From contig NZ_SJCY01000009.1 of the NCBI RefSeq assembly GCF_004354365.1, positions 124,001 through 188,000 on the forward strand: a stretch of DNA of 64,000 nt. The letters run 5' to 3'. The notes beneath the pieces are model-generated. The model made no database searches, was not told where the DNA came from, and saw only the letters and a program-made list of their open reading frames with translations. This document shows positions 33,004 to 42,575 of this stretch, in pieces. The stretch's first letter is position 1. Each line of letters opens with the position of its first letter. Source of the DNA: Pedobacter changchengzhani. GTDB lineage: Bacteria; Bacteroidota; Bacteroidia; Sphingobacteriales; Sphingobacteriaceae. The translations under genes were made by a program, and so were the position numbers.

Positions 33004-34068
33004 ATGAAACGAAAAATACCTACTCCAATAATCATAATTTCTGTTTTCGCTACGATAGTTGTGATAACATGCTTTTGCTTAGGCTTTAAAATCCCCCAGT
33101 TCGATAATCATAAGAAATGGACCACGCTTGATGATAACAAAGACAGTCGCTTTAGTATTGATAAAGTTACCGATGCTTATGTTTTGGTTGACCTAGAAAA
33201 TCCAAAACAGTTCGTTTGCTATGGAGATTCCGTAAGAATCATCAGCGAAAGCGGCGAAATAAAACATGTGTTTAAAACTGAAACAGATGATATTCTTATA
33301 GATAAAATTAATAACAGGCTAATTGAACAAGCCACAACTTTTGAGAAGTGGAAAACGGAAGTTGATAGCGTTTTTGTCATCGACCTTAAAAATTACAGTA
33401 AAAAAAGGGTGCCGATAACAGAAAATATTGTTAGCGAAACTTATGAAGATTTTAAAAAGAGACTTGGTATTGTAATAGTGTATGATGTTAGCAAAGCTAA
33501 AGAATTTACAGTGGCAGATAGTCTTTGTAGTTTGAAATATATGGCCTCTCAAAAAAAATATATAGCTTTTTTAAATACCTTATCTCCTGTTATACAATTA
33601 GATAATAAATATGGTGGCAGGCATAGTAGGGTTGCATTTTACAGCAACAAACAAGGAGAACTTTTTAAAATAGTTTCTAGTGATGTGATCACATCAGATA
33701 ATTTTGAATCTTATATGAGAAGTCTTGATAAACTTTGGCCAAATTGGAATGCAGAACCTAATAAATATGAGTTCAAATTTAAGACCGGAAATTTTGCTCT
33801 TGTCGCTAAAAGCAGGGTGATGGGTAATGATTTAACATCTGATTTGTATTTCACGAATATAAGATTTGAACAAAATTATGTAAATTATTATGCGATAAAG
33901 CTAAAAGACAGCGTGTTAAACTTTAAAATGTTTGATCACACACATATCATTTATCTAGAAAAAAATCTTCAAGATTTTGATCAGTTAAATGTGCCAAAGA
34001 GTGATAGAGATACTTTGGCTTTTGTTTATGGAAATTATTTATATCGGGTATATTTAAAAAAACGATAA
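33004..34068 (+). CDS. Membrane-anchored periplasmic protein (paralogue of 40698-41669)
   Basis: 354 residues. One transmembrane anchor (about 8-30), then a periplasmic beta-rich domain. Alignable with the protein at 40698 through the middle (VFVIDLKNYSKKRVPITEN versus VVVFNITKRKREIVKNLTI) and at the C-terminus (DTLAFVYGNYLYRVYLKK versus DTLLYYSENRFYQFYAK). The strand periodicity would suit a propeller-like fold, but no enzyme motif is visible. Last gene of the unit behind promoter B. Confidence 0.7.
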   Translation: MKRKIPTPIIIISVFATIVVITCFCLGFKIPQFDNHKKWTTLDDNKDSRFSIDKVTDAYVLVDLENPKQFVCYGDSVRIISESGEIKHVFKTETDDILIDKINNRLIEQATTFEKWKTEVDSVFVIDLKNYSKKRVPITENIVSETYEDFKKRLGIVIVYDVSKAKEFTVADSLCSLKYMASQKKYIAFLNTLSPVIQLDNKYGGRHSRVAFYSNKQGELFKIVSSDVITSDNFESYMRSLDKLWPNWNAEPNKYEFKFKTGNFALVAKSRVMGNDLTSDLYFTNIRFEQNYVNYYAIKLKDSVLNFKMFDHTHIIYLEKNLQDFDQLNVPKSDRDTLAFVYGNYLYRVYLKKR

Positions 34069-34295
34069 ATTTTTGTTTGAAGAAAGTTTATCGATTTGGG
34101 TCGTCGATTTTTCGCTTAGATTTTGCCTTAAATTATTTTAGAGTTTACGATTGCTTATTATGATAAATTTGCTGATGGAAATTAGCTATGGATGTTAATA
34201 CTAAAAAGAGAACTACTTTTGAAAACGAAAATGATTAACCTTAATACGCAGTTAAAAAACTTAAAACCAGTAAACTTCAATTTATAAATTACCAC

Positions 34296-35606
34296 ATGAA
34301 AAAAAGAAAAATATATTCAGCATTAGCCGTTAGTTTAGGTTTAGCCTTAATGTCCTGCAGTAATAAACAATCTACACAAAATACAAAAGTGGTTTATCCA
34401 ACTTTGTTGGTTGCAAATTCGGGTCAGATTTACAATTATAATTTAGAGTCGAACAAAGTTACTTGGCAATACACCAGTAAGTTTGATACTGCGGGTAATC
34501 GCAATAATTTTGCTATAGATGGACAACAGATTTTCATGCCTTTTGAAAGCGGAAAATTCATCAGCTTTGATGTAGCAACAGGTAAAATTATTTGGAAACA
34601 AGAAGTTTTTGGCAATGAGGATTCACCTATCGGAATGAGTTCGGACGAGAACGACCAAGCAAAAATGCTGAACGAGTTAAAGCCTCTTTTTATGACGAAG
34701 CCACTTATAGACGGCGAAAATGTGGTCATCGCCTCTGGCGGAAATCCCAATTCCATTCAGGGGAGTTATCTCTATAATTTTAATAAAAAAGATGGCGATA
34801 GAAAATGGCACTGTTCATTACCGAGACCCTTCAATGCTTATGCTGCGGTAAAATATCGTGATAACTATTTTATCAATTCTGCTGAATATTTAGAAAAGAT
34901 TTCTCCAAATGAAGGTTCATCTATGAGCTATGGTTTATTTGATGGCGAGGATGAAGTTCCCGGCTCAAACGTGGCGCCAAATCCAAAAAGTCAGTTTGAA
35001 AGAGGGATTTATTGCCAAATGCAAACCGATGGAAATAGTTTATTTATTGGTGATGAGGTCGGCAAATTTTACTGTTTTCAATTGGACAAAACGGGCAGTG
35101 TAAAAGATGGCGACATTATGGATCCCAAAAATACGTTCATCGGCAATCCTAAATTATTTAAGTGGACTTTCAGTGATAAAGACTTTACTTTCCAAAAAAA
35201 TGGAATTACATTTTTAACAGATAATGCACTTCTTGTTGAAATGAAAACCGGCACTGCTGATAAATCTTGCATTTTTGCCTTAAATACAGATGATGGAAAA
35301 GTTAAATGGAAAAAGGTTGTAAGCGGAGACATTAAAAATTGGGCATTACAAGGTAATTTAATTGTTGGAAGTACAGCCGACAAGATTTTTTGGATCGACG
35401 CTAATGGAGAAAATTATAAAGAAGCGAGTGTACAAACTAAACCACTATCTAATATTGAAGTGATGAATGCAACTAACTTTATTTACTTAACCACCAATGG
35501 AATTGAGATTTTTGATACCAATTTAAAAAAGGCGAAAGTAATTTTTAAAAAACAAGTTGCAGAAAGAGAATTCGATAATTATCAAGTTAAATTTTTGAAA
35601 AAATAA
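34296..35606 (+). CDS. PQQ-binding-like beta-propeller lipoprotein
   Basis: 436-residue lipoprotein (Cys21 in LMSCSNK). Repeated blades of the PQQ/BamB type are seen: LVANSGQIYNYNLESNKVTW, FISFDVATGKIIWKQEVF, LYNFNKKDGDRKWHCSLP, CIFALNTDDGKVKWKKVV. Such propellers act as scaffolds at the envelope; catalytic PQQ residues are not evident. A partial match to the regulon promoter lies upstream but is misplaced. The next lipoprotein gene follows after 12 bp. Confidence 0.8.
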   Translation: MKKRKIYSALAVSLGLALMSCSNKQSTQNTKVVYPTLLVANSGQIYNYNLESNKVTWQYTSKFDTAGNRNNFAIDGQQIFMPFESGKFISFDVATGKIIWKQEVFGNEDSPIGMSSDENDQAKMLNELKPLFMTKPLIDGENVVIASGGNPNSIQGSYLYNFNKKDGDRKWHCSLPRPFNAYAAVKYRDNYFINSAEYLEKISPNEGSSMSYGLFDGEDEVPGSNVAPNPKSQFERGIYCQMQTDGNSLFIGDEVGKFYCFQLDKTGSVKDGDIMDPKNTFIGNPKLFKWTFSDKDFTFQKNGITFLTDNALLVEMKTGTADKSCIFALNTDDGKVKWKKVVSGDIKNWALQGNLIVGSTADKIFWIDANGENYKEASVQTKPLSNIEVMNATNFIYLTTNGIEIFDTNLKKAKVIFKKQVAEREFDNYQVKFLKK

Positions 35607-35618
35607 TCTTTTCAATTC

Positions 35619-36311
35619 ATGTTAAAAGGAATCTTTTACGCTTGTGCAATACTCTTGATTTTAACTTCCGGCTGTGGTGGTAAGCCCGAAGATCGAACAG
35701 GAAATCAACAGAAGAAAACTATAGATTCGAATGAGGCAACGAAAGTTGCTGAAGTGACTGATAACGTCTCAAACATAAAAAAAGAGGTTTTATCCTATAT
35801 AGAGGTGAAGACTTGGATAGATGATTTTAGGAATTTCCGTATGGCGATTTACAACAATGATGTGCCAAAATTAGAAACCTATTTTGATTTCCCTTTTGAT
35901 GATAAAGGCAACAGTATTTTGGGTTTGTGTTCTATTTCTGATAACGATTGGGCAGCAAGAAATAAACAATTCAACAATCCAGATTTATTTTATAAGGCAG
36001 ATTTAGCAAAATATTATAAAAATATTTTCGATAAAAATTTCACGGCTTTACTACTAAAAGTAAAATCGGATCAATTATTTAGTAAACAACATTTGCAGAC
36101 CAAAATAATAAAAGATAATGATGGCGCATACCAACTATTTGTAGATTACAGCGAAGTAGAAAATACTTTAACGCTAAACTTTGCCATTAGCAATAATTTT
36201 AAAGATGAGAACGGTGAATACGTAAGCGAGGGCGAACATAACATCATTTATCATTTTAAAATTATTAATGATAAAAAGCTAATTTTAGTACGAGTGGATA
36301 TGGCAGGATAA
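35619..36311 (+). CDS. Lipoprotein (paralogue of 50048-50692)
   Basis: 230-residue lipoprotein (Cys19 in LTSGCGG) with a polar linker and a C-terminal alpha/beta domain. FRNFRMAIYNNDVPKLETYF followed by DFPFDD corresponds to KKFRSAMTTKNKTEILSFF and DFPLAD in the protein at 50048, and both end with a Phe/Leu-rich strand and VRVDMAG or THRIAG. The shape recalls NTF2/DUF-type periplasmic domains, but this is a guess. No active site recognised. Confidence 0.72.
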   Translation: MLKGIFYACAILLILTSGCGGKPEDRTGNQQKKTIDSNEATKVAEVTDNVSNIKKEVLSYIEVKTWIDDFRNFRMAIYNNDVPKLETYFDFPFDDKGNSILGLCSISDNDWAARNKQFNNPDLFYKADLAKYYKNIFDKNFTALLLKVKSDQLFSKQHLQTKIIKDNDGAYQLFVDYSEVENTLTLNFAISNNFKDENGEYVSEGEHNIIYHFKIINDKKLILVRVDMAG

Positions 36312-36322
36312 AAACTTTAGAA

Positions 36323-37345
36323 ATGACTAGATTACAAATTAACTTGGGGTGTTTAGGATTATGCGTACTTTTGGCGTTGGGGTTGCTTTTTGCAAAATTT
36401 TTAGTGCCGATTGTCCCTTTACTACTTGCCATATTGTTGCTGTTTACCAAATCGCAATTAAAAGCCACGATTTTTTCTAAACAGAAGAAGGTATATGAAT
36501 TAACAGAAGGACCTGCAAGGTTGGCTGGAAAAGCCATTCTTCGAGAGCAAGGGCTGATTTCGCCATTTTTTAAAGAAAGTTGTATTGGATATCTTTATGT
36601 AAAAGAAGAATACATTCCCAACGATGACGGATACAGTACCAATACCCTTGCAGAGCAAACTGCTTGTAAAAATTTTCACTTAGAAACCGATTATGGGTCA
36701 ATCCATGTAAATGCAACCGGACTAACGCTCAAAGACCTAGCAATAACAGTAAAAAATGAGCATTCGTTAAAACGTAATGTAAATGACCTTGCCTATATAG
36801 AATATCTTTTAAAAAATAAGGATGAAATTGTACTTGTCGGTACCGTTATAAAAAATGAAAAAGGACAACTGGAATTTGCCAAAGTGGGTAGAGATTTATT
36901 CTTTGCAACCACAAAGAAGAAAGTGCAGGAAGTAAAAATGGGATTTGATGTATTAGCAAAACTTTCGCCATGGTTATTGCTTATGTATCTGGCGGTCAAC
37001 TATTTTTTGTTTTTTGCACCATTTATAAGTATTCCTGGATCTACAATATTTCCTTATTTTGCCATTTTTGGGCTGCCCATTATATTTGTGGTATTGGCTT
37101 TTGCTACAAAAGATAAAGAAGGCTTTATTTGTAAAATATTACAGTTTTTTGCTGGCGTTTGCTTTTTTACCTCTTTTTTAAATTTTCCATTGATCATTCT
37201 GTTCTACTCCATTAAACTTGAGTTTTACCGCATATTTTGCATCTTTTTAAGCATTGCGGTTTTCACAACGTTGGCGCTAGCTTTCAATTATAATCATTTA
37301 ACTGAATTTAATAGTAGCACAGGTAGGTACAAGAAACACGGATAA
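36323..37345 (+). CDS. GIDE-domain-like membrane protein
   Basis: 340 residues. Two N-terminal helices (about 8-45), a cytoplasmic domain of about 150 residues, then four to five C-terminal helices. The soluble part follows the GIDE pattern known from mitochondrial MUL1/MAPL and bacterial relatives: GPARLAGKAI, SPFFKESCIGYLYVKEEYI, FHLETDYGSIHVNATGL, IVLVGTVIKNEKGQL, FATTKKKVQEV. There is no RING finger. The bacterial function is unknown. It follows the lipoprotein gene by 11 bp. Confidence 0.75.
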   Translation: MTRLQINLGCLGLCVLLALGLLFAKFLVPIVPLLLAILLLFTKSQLKATIFSKQKKVYELTEGPARLAGKAILREQGLISPFFKESCIGYLYVKEEYIPNDDGYSTNTLAEQTACKNFHLETDYGSIHVNATGLTLKDLAITVKNEHSLKRNVNDLAYIEYLLKNKDEIVLVGTVIKNEKGQLEFAKVGRDLFFATTKKKVQEVKMGFDVLAKLSPWLLLMYLAVNYFLFFAPFISIPGSTIFPYFAIFGLPIIFVVLAFATKDKEGFICKILQFFAGVCFFTSFLNFPLIILFYSIKLEFYRIFCIFLSIAVFTTLALAFNYNHLTEFNSSTGRYKKHG

Positions 37346-37443
37346 TAAAAAAGAAACAGTTTATGGTGTTGATACTACGGATGAATAGCATTGTTACTTT
37401 GGCGCTACATTGAACTATTTTTGAAATTATTTGAATTTTAGAA

Positions 37444-37534
37444 AACGAATAAACATTGATTGTTAACAAATAATGATTGATGTCTAACGAATAACTTTCA
37501 AGTAACGATAAATGCAAAAGATTAATTACATTTA
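37444..37534 (+). promoter_or_regulatory. Regulon promoter C: three 21-bp-phased nonamers and -7 box
   Basis: The best-conserved set: AACGAATAA (37444-37452), AACAAATAA (37465-37473) and AACGAATAA (37486-37494) at exact 21-bp steps, with TACATTTA (37527-37534) 39 bp after the third C. A further partial AACGATAAA at 37504 is out of phase (18 bp). The gene at 37577 starts 43 bp downstream. Confidence 0.78.
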
Positions 37535-37576
37535 ATTTTGGGAAATTAAGAATCACCTCAAATAACTGCTCCATTT

Positions 37577-38380
37577 ATGAAAAAGATTATTTTGATTATT
37601 TATATTTTCTGCATTGCATTTGGTGTTGTTAATGCTCAAAATTTAGAGGAGTTGAAGCAGTTATATAGTATTGACAATCCTAATGAAAGTAGCGCTGTGA
37701 AAATAATTTATGACGATAGCATTAAACCTAAAAATTTTAACGAAGTTTCTGTACTAAGAGCTTTATCTTTATTTAAAGTACAAAAAGATAAAATTGAAAT
37801 TGATGCAAAATTACTAACCGTGCTGTACAATGAGACAAAAATCCAATTATTTATGCCCGTTGATGAGGTAATTAACCTTTGCCCTGAACTGGGATTAAAG
37901 ACAGACACAACTGGTCTTTACTATGTATCCAAAAATAATGTAGTTAGCTTGAGAACCATTGAATTTAAAAATAAAAAATACATTAACGAGATTACAATTG
38001 ACGACTACTATTTACAAGATAGAAAACTAAAAAATTACGGAATTATAGTAGTAAATGGTTTTCCGGTTACACGTAATCAAAATCCTAATGCCACTCATGA
38101 AGCATTTAACAAACTGGCAATTGATGATTCAGGTAAATTTTCTGGATATGGCATGAATTGGAAGTATTACTCGGTAATAAAATCAAAAGATGAAGATAAA
38201 TTAGCGATGCTATCAAGTTTATATGTCGACGATTATTTTAGGAGGTTGCAGAATAAGAAAATAGTTTCACAACTAAAATGGCAAAATTCTCCCGATAACA
38301 AATTTACAATTTATTGCAGTCTTACGGGAATAGACCCTGAAGATGTACCTTTAGAAGCACCTGGAAGCAATTACAAATAA
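37577..38380 (+). CDS. Secreted hypothetical protein
   Basis: 267 residues with a signal peptide ending VNAQ (about 21). Mixed alpha/beta mature chain; segments such as LLTVLYNETKIQLFMPVDEV, NKKYINEITIDDYYLQDRK and GIIVVNGFPVTRNQNPN show no known motif. It contains no cysteine cluster or metal site. First gene of the unit behind regulon promoter C, followed after 10 bp by the DUF6688 gene, so both may act together in the envelope. Confidence 0.7.
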   Translation: MKKIILIIYIFCIAFGVVNAQNLEELKQLYSIDNPNESSAVKIIYDDSIKPKNFNEVSVLRALSLFKVQKDKIEIDAKLLTVLYNETKIQLFMPVDEVINLCPELGLKTDTTGLYYVSKNNVVSLRTIEFKNKKYINEITIDDYYLQDRKLKNYGIIVVNGFPVTRNQNPNATHEAFNKLAIDDSGKFSGYGMNWKYYSVIKSKDEDKLAMLSSLYVDDYFRRLQNKKIVSQLKWQNSPDNKFTIYCSLTGIDPEDVPLEAPGSNYK

Positions 38381-38390
38381 CTTTAAAAGT

Positions 38391-39461
38391 ATGCTCGTAT
38401 TATTTTATATTGCCATTATTCTGATACCAATTTTAGGCTATTTTGTTTATAAAAATATCCGTAAAAATGCTGATAATACCACAACGCTGTACGAATATTT
38501 TTTAATTGCCATCACCTTAATTTCTCTTGGTTTGTTTGCAATTGCATGGGGAATGAGTAGTGATGATTATTATACTGCTATTGATATTGTTGATGGTGGC
38601 TATACGCCAATGGCTACTAAACATTTAACCACGTTAGCGGTTTTTCTAGCATTATCCGTTTGGAGCATTTTTGCACTGTGGTTAAAGGCAGAGCGCCTAT
38701 CGCCAATTTTATTTGTGCTCGCCATCCTTTTTTTAATCTACGGTTTTGTGATTAGCATTGGCTTGCTTATTCAATTCGGTAGCAATACCGAACAGCATGG
38801 CGCAGATTACGTAATGTCGCTTTTACCGTTTTGCTATTTACTCATCTCATTTTCGCTCTTTGTAAAAATCTCTGCTAAGGCACAAATCATTGCGAAAGAT
38901 CGGGTGTATAAAAACCGAGCGCTCAACTATTTAAACGGTATTTTAGCAAAGAGTAATCATTTATCACTTTGGATGATAGCGCTTTTTATTCCTGTTTTTA
39001 TTGTTATCATATCAATTTTGATGTTGTTTGGGCAAGATTTTAATTCAATTACCAAAGTATTGACAGAAACCACCACTTGGACTTTTTCTCAGCAAACACA
39101 TCCACCATTTTTAGAACATAAGGGTCATTATTTGTGTACGGTAGCCGTTTGTGGAGATCCTAAAGTGGTAAAACCTTTGCGTTTGGGCAAAAGACATGGA
39201 CACGAAATTATTGTAAATAGACAATTGTTAATTGCAAACGCGTTTGAAGAACTGATCCAGGAAAGTACGCCACGTTTACATAAAATAATTAGAAATGCGT
39301 ACGATAAATATGGTTATCCGCTATCGAAGAAAATAACATCTGCAAAAAGTTCAAACTTAGTGTATAGATTGATGAAACCGTTGGAATATTTGTTTTTGGT
39401 TGTCCTTTATTTGTTCGTAGTTAAACCCGAGGAAAAAATTAATAAACAGTATGCGATTTAG
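38391..39461 (+). CDS. DUF6688 family membrane protein
   Basis: 356 residues with seven hydrophobic helices in the first 230 positions and a soluble C-terminal part. The C-terminus carries the family signature: GHYLCTVAVCGDPKVVKPLR, GKRHGHEIIVNRQLLIANAF, RLHKIIRNAYDKYGYPLSK and RLMKPLEYLFLVVLYLFV. The family is uncharacterised. The position downstream of a secreted protein in the regulon C unit suggests an envelope role. Confidence 0.8.
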   Translation: MLVLFYIAIILIPILGYFVYKNIRKNADNTTTLYEYFLIAITLISLGLFAIAWGMSSDDYYTAIDIVDGGYTPMATKHLTTLAVFLALSVWSIFALWLKAERLSPILFVLAILFLIYGFVISIGLLIQFGSNTEQHGADYVMSLLPFCYLLISFSLFVKISAKAQIIAKDRVYKNRALNYLNGILAKSNHLSLWMIALFIPVFIVIISILMLFGQDFNSITKVLTETTTWTFSQQTHPPFLEHKGHYLCTVAVCGDPKVVKPLRLGKRHGHEIIVNRQLLIANAFEELIQESTPRLHKIIRNAYDKYGYPLSKKITSAKSSNLVYRLMKPLEYLFLVVLYLFVVKPEEKINKQYAI

Positions 39462-39495
39462 GGTATGATTGGTAACTCATTAATTTAATTATTTG

Positions 39496-39587
39496 AACGA
39501 ATAATAAAGTAGTTGCTACGTATTGCATGTAAACGTTAACGAATAATGATATAGTAATTAGAAGTTGTATTGCATTGCTTATGTTTA
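39496..39587 (+). promoter_or_regulatory. Regulon promoter D: three 21-bp-phased nonamers and -7 box
   Basis: AACGAATAA (39496-39504), TACGTATTG (39517-39525) and AACGAATAA (39538-39546) at exact 21-bp steps; TATGTTTA (39580-39587) 40 bp after the third C. First and third copies are perfect, the middle one degenerate. The lipoprotein gene at 39622 starts 35 bp beyond the -7 box. Confidence 0.78.
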
Positions 39588-39621
39588 TGCTGTGGAGATA
39601 AAAGAAACCACGTTATAACTT

Positions 39622-40281
39622 ATGAAGATTTTAACATACATTTCAACATTTGTGGCAATTTCTCTCTTTTCATGTAGCTCAAAACCCGACATAAAGTTAA
39701 TTGGGATTTATATTGAGCCGTACTATAATTCCAGCCCTTTTAAAATAAATGTTGGTTCGTATAGTGAAGCCTTAAAAACTGCCGATGAGAAAACAATTTT
39801 AGATGTGGCGCAAAAAATTAAATCTAATATCGATAAAGTTGACCTCATAACAATGTACATGCTTTCTACCCGATTGTACGATTTAAACAAAAAAGACGAA
39901 GCCGTTTATTGGTTTTATACTGCATCGTTTAGACGGAATGTTTTTAAGCAAATAGCTTTAGATAGTGCCCATGGCACAGAAACAGGTGAACTGATTCAAG
40001 CGCTTGATAGCTACAAAACACTTTTAGGCGAATATGTGAATGGTTATGCACTTGGCCAAATTGATAAAAATATAGAAAACTGTAAAGCAGTTATTGCAGA
40101 TAATAGCAATATGAAAAGTTTGTCGATGGCTTATCCAACCCTAAAATTCGATGAAACTAAATTGCCAGAAGCGGTAAAAAATGCAGTAAAGGATAGGGAA
40201 GAATTTATTAAATACATGGATGACAACCGAGCAGAAATTAAAGCTAAAAGAACAGAAAACGGTATTGATGGTAAATACTAA
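39622..40281 (+). CDS. Helical lipoprotein, unknown function
   Basis: 219-residue lipoprotein (Cys18 in LFSCSSK). The mature part is mostly helical with TPR-like spacing (YSEALKTADEKTILDVAQKI, TMYMLSTRLYDLNKKDEAVY, WFYTASFRRNVFKQIALDSA), ending in a Lys/Glu-rich helix. It probably works as a binding surface in the periplasm. First gene behind regulon promoter D. Confidence 0.72.
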   Translation: MKILTYISTFVAISLFSCSSKPDIKLIGIYIEPYYNSSPFKINVGSYSEALKTADEKTILDVAQKIKSNIDKVDLITMYMLSTRLYDLNKKDEAVYWFYTASFRRNVFKQIALDSAHGTETGELIQALDSYKTLLGEYVNGYALGQIDKNIENCKAVIADNSNMKSLSMAYPTLKFDETKLPEAVKNAVKDREEFIKYMDDNRAEIKAKRTENGIDGKY

Positions 40282-40305
40282 GCTTCAGGTTGTAGTCAAA
40301 AGAAA

Positions 40306-40671
40306 ATGACGTCGCCAAAAGAAATTTACGATACCAAAAGGAACAATTTCGTTAATAAGACAAAGTTATATTTTGATTTTTTGACATCAGAGTTTGATTT
40401 TGATGAACCGATTTACGGTTTTTCGGAACAGCCTAATGGAACTATTACGAAGGATAAATTTGATTTTAATAATCAGCGTAGAAATCTAAAAATAACAATA
40501 TCAAATGCTTACCATCCTAATGATTATGGATTTGAAATAAATTTAATTGACTTAATAGCTGAAACTGAAGAAATGGTTGGTTATGTCTTAAAAGAAAATC
40601 AAGATGTTGAGCAAAACTATCTTAAAAATGCGTCAGAACATTTAAAGAAAATTATTGACGAGACATATTAA
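40306..40671 (+). CDS. Small cytoplasmic hypothetical protein
   Basis: 121 residues without signal or membrane helix, acidic. YDTKRNNFVNKTKLYFDFLT and DYGFEINLIDLIAETEEMV are the most characteristic stretches; the plan resembles immunity-type small proteins, but no family is recognised. It lies 24 bp behind a lipoprotein gene and 26 bp before a membrane-anchored protein gene; it is one of the few cytoplasmic proteins of this block. Confidence 0.68.
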   Translation: MTSPKEIYDTKRNNFVNKTKLYFDFLTSEFDFDEPIYGFSEQPNGTITKDKFDFNNQRRNLKITISNAYHPNDYGFEINLIDLIAETEEMVGYVLKENQDVEQNYLKNASEHLKKIIDETY

Positions 40672-40697
40672 AAACAGTTTTCTAAAACAAAATACAA

Positions 40698-41669
40698 ATG
40701 CGTAGAAACCTCCTTATTTTTTTTGGTTTAGTATTTATTGGCACGTTGGTACTGCTTTTTAAATGGAGTGGGTATGAGTTTCCCAATGAAAACAAACATC
40801 CTGAAATTCCTTTTTTTCCTAAAACAACAAATGGTTCAACGCTGATAAATAAACGGGTTGACTCTATGTATATTCGAGCATATCAGATATTGAAAAAATC
40901 GGATTTAATTTTGGTAAATTACGCTAAAGATTCGCTCGAAAATAACAGTAGCGAGCTTGCAGTTGTTACAAAATCTTTTAGTCCGGTTTTTTATTTACAT
41001 GCTAAACAGGCACTCAACTATAGTTTCGATGAAAAAAGAAATTTATTGTGTGTTGTAGAAAGCTCGACTGATACCACGCTTGCGGTTGTTGTGTTTAACA
41101 TAACAAAGCGTAAAAGAGAAATTGTTAAAAACCTCACAATTGCAACCTATCAAGAATTATTCAATAGTTTAGCTGTTGTGAAACATTTTTCTCCCCATAG
41201 AGATTTTACCCAAGGGATATTTTTTACAGATACTAATGGGCAGATTTATTTTGCTAAAAGTGAATTGGCGAATGCAATAAGTAAAGTTGTTAAAATGGAG
41301 GAGGCAGATAATTTCAACTTTACAATTTCGATTACATACGCAGGCGATGCTACAATCCATACCAAAAACATTAAAGTTTTTGATAATACTGTAGTTTCAA
41401 ACCATTTTAAACGGTTGCTTGCTTACGGCACGCCATCTTCACCAGGAGGTGATGGCAACCCGCCCAACTTTCCTGAAGATAAAGGTTGGTTTGATAAATG
41501 GAGGTATTACTTTTTTAAAATAAGACTAAAAAATAAGGAAGCTGAATTTAAAACCAACTTATACAACAATTCTGGAACTTATTTCGATGAATTATCCGAG
41601 CCAAAAACCGACCAAGATACTTTGCTATATTATTCGGAAAATAGATTTTATCAGTTTTACGCTAAATGA
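40698..41669 (+). CDS. Membrane-anchored periplasmic protein (paralogue of 33004-34068)
   Basis: 323 residues with one N-terminal transmembrane anchor (about 4-23). The periplasmic domain parallels the protein at 33004 (VVVFNITKRKREIVKNL, FTDTNGQIYFAKSE, and the closing DTLLYYSENRFYQFYAK). A Gly/Pro-rich loop SSPGGDGNPPNFPEDKG sits before the last quarter. No catalytic motif. Third gene of the unit behind promoter D. Confidence 0.7.
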   Translation: MRRNLLIFFGLVFIGTLVLLFKWSGYEFPNENKHPEIPFFPKTTNGSTLINKRVDSMYIRAYQILKKSDLILVNYAKDSLENNSSELAVVTKSFSPVFYLHAKQALNYSFDEKRNLLCVVESSTDTTLAVVVFNITKRKREIVKNLTIATYQELFNSLAVVKHFSPHRDFTQGIFFTDTNGQIYFAKSELANAISKVVKMEEADNFNFTISITYAGDATIHTKNIKVFDNTVVSNHFKRLLAYGTPSSPGGDGNPPNFPEDKGWFDKWRYYFFKIRLKNKEAEFKTNLYNNSGTYFDELSEPKTDQDTLLYYSENRFYQFYAK

Positions 41670-41771
41670 TAAAATCTAAATAAAAGTGTATTTTGTTAAA
41701 TTAATAACGATTTAAAAAAGGCTGAGAAATTGCTTAACAATTCTCGGAAAACCAAAACTATAAAATTAGCT

Positions 41772-42530
41772 ATGAAAACGACTTTAAAAATTGCCTCAGT
41801 TTTAACGATGATGTTTATTTCAACATCACTTTATGCTCAACTGCCAGAAGAAATTCAATGGAAACATTTAGAGAAAATTTATACGCCAGACAGTACGCAA
41901 CTGGTGCTAAAATTGAATGGTAAAGTATTGGATGGAAAATATAAAATTCCTTTTGATGAAGGTGGCTTTGCGCTTTACACCATTAAGAGCGGTAAAATTA
42001 CAGGCGATGCTTTTTGGTATTCTACAGCAGGGAATGTAGAGTGTAAACTTCGATACAAAAACGGTGTAAGAAATGGGTTGAAAGAAAATTATGATCGTGA
42101 TGGTAAAGTTTGGTTGAGGCAGGAGTTCATAAACGGAAAGCAAGATGGCATAAACGAGATGTATAGCGGTGGGCAATTATCCAATAAAAGCGAGTATAAA
42201 AATAATAAAAAAGATGGCCCACAGTACAGTTACAGTGGTGATAAAGTAATAACAGAAACAAATTATAAAGATGGCTTAAGAGATGGTTTAAGCAAAACTT
42301 ACGGGCTAGATGGAAAAGTAATTACAGAGATAAATTATAAAGCCGATAAGCAAGATGGCTTAACCACCATGTTTGCAATGGGTAATAAAACGATGGATTT
42401 TATGTTTGTTGATGGGAAAAAACATGGCATAGGCCACATGTACAAACCAAATGGCTCGGTAGTTTTTACGAATTATTTTATCAATGGAGAGAAAGTGAGC
42501 AAAGACGAATACGATAAATATCGGAAATAG
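41772..42530 (+). CDS. MORN/YwqK-like repeat protein, secreted
   Basis: 252 residues, signal peptide ending SLYAQ (about 22). Six or more YwqK/MORN-like repeats of about 20-24 residues, each with a Y-K-[ND]-G-[LKR]-[RK]-[DN/EH]-G core (RYKNGVRNGLKENYDRDGK, NYKDGLRDGLSKTYGLDGK, FVDGKKHGIGHMYKPNG). Such repeats form beta-hairpin stacks and occur in antitoxin/immunity-type proteins (YwqK). Start ATG 41772 begins the signal; an upstream ATG is less likely. Similar repeats recur at 45961 and 46605. Confidence 0.8.
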   Translation: MKTTLKIASVLTMMFISTSLYAQLPEEIQWKHLEKIYTPDSTQLVLKLNGKVLDGKYKIPFDEGGFALYTIKSGKITGDAFWYSTAGNVECKLRYKNGVRNGLKENYDRDGKVWLRQEFINGKQDGINEMYSGGQLSNKSEYKNNKKDGPQYSYSGDKVITETNYKDGLRDGLSKTYGLDGKVITEINYKADKQDGLTTMFAMGNKTMDFMFVDGKKHGIGHMYKPNGSVVFTNYFINGEKVSKDEYDKYRK

Positions 42531-42575
42531 GTATGAGTTAGTTTTAACTTCGCTTTTAAAAATTATTTTATCCAA

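Noticed and set aside
34203..34292. Partial match to the 21-bp-phased regulon pattern upstream of the PQQ-like gene (AACGAAAAT with TACGCAGTT 21 bp later and TAAATTAC 38 bp further).
   Set aside because: The implied transcription start would fall at or after the ATG at 34296, and no third nonamer is convincing. Not counted as a seventh promoter.
41706..41745. AACGATTTA and an adjacent inverted repeat GAGAAATTG/CAATTCTC before the gene at 41772.
   Set aside because: No second or third phased copy, and the hairpin lacks a T-tract and lies directly before a start codon; neither promoter nor terminator can be supported.
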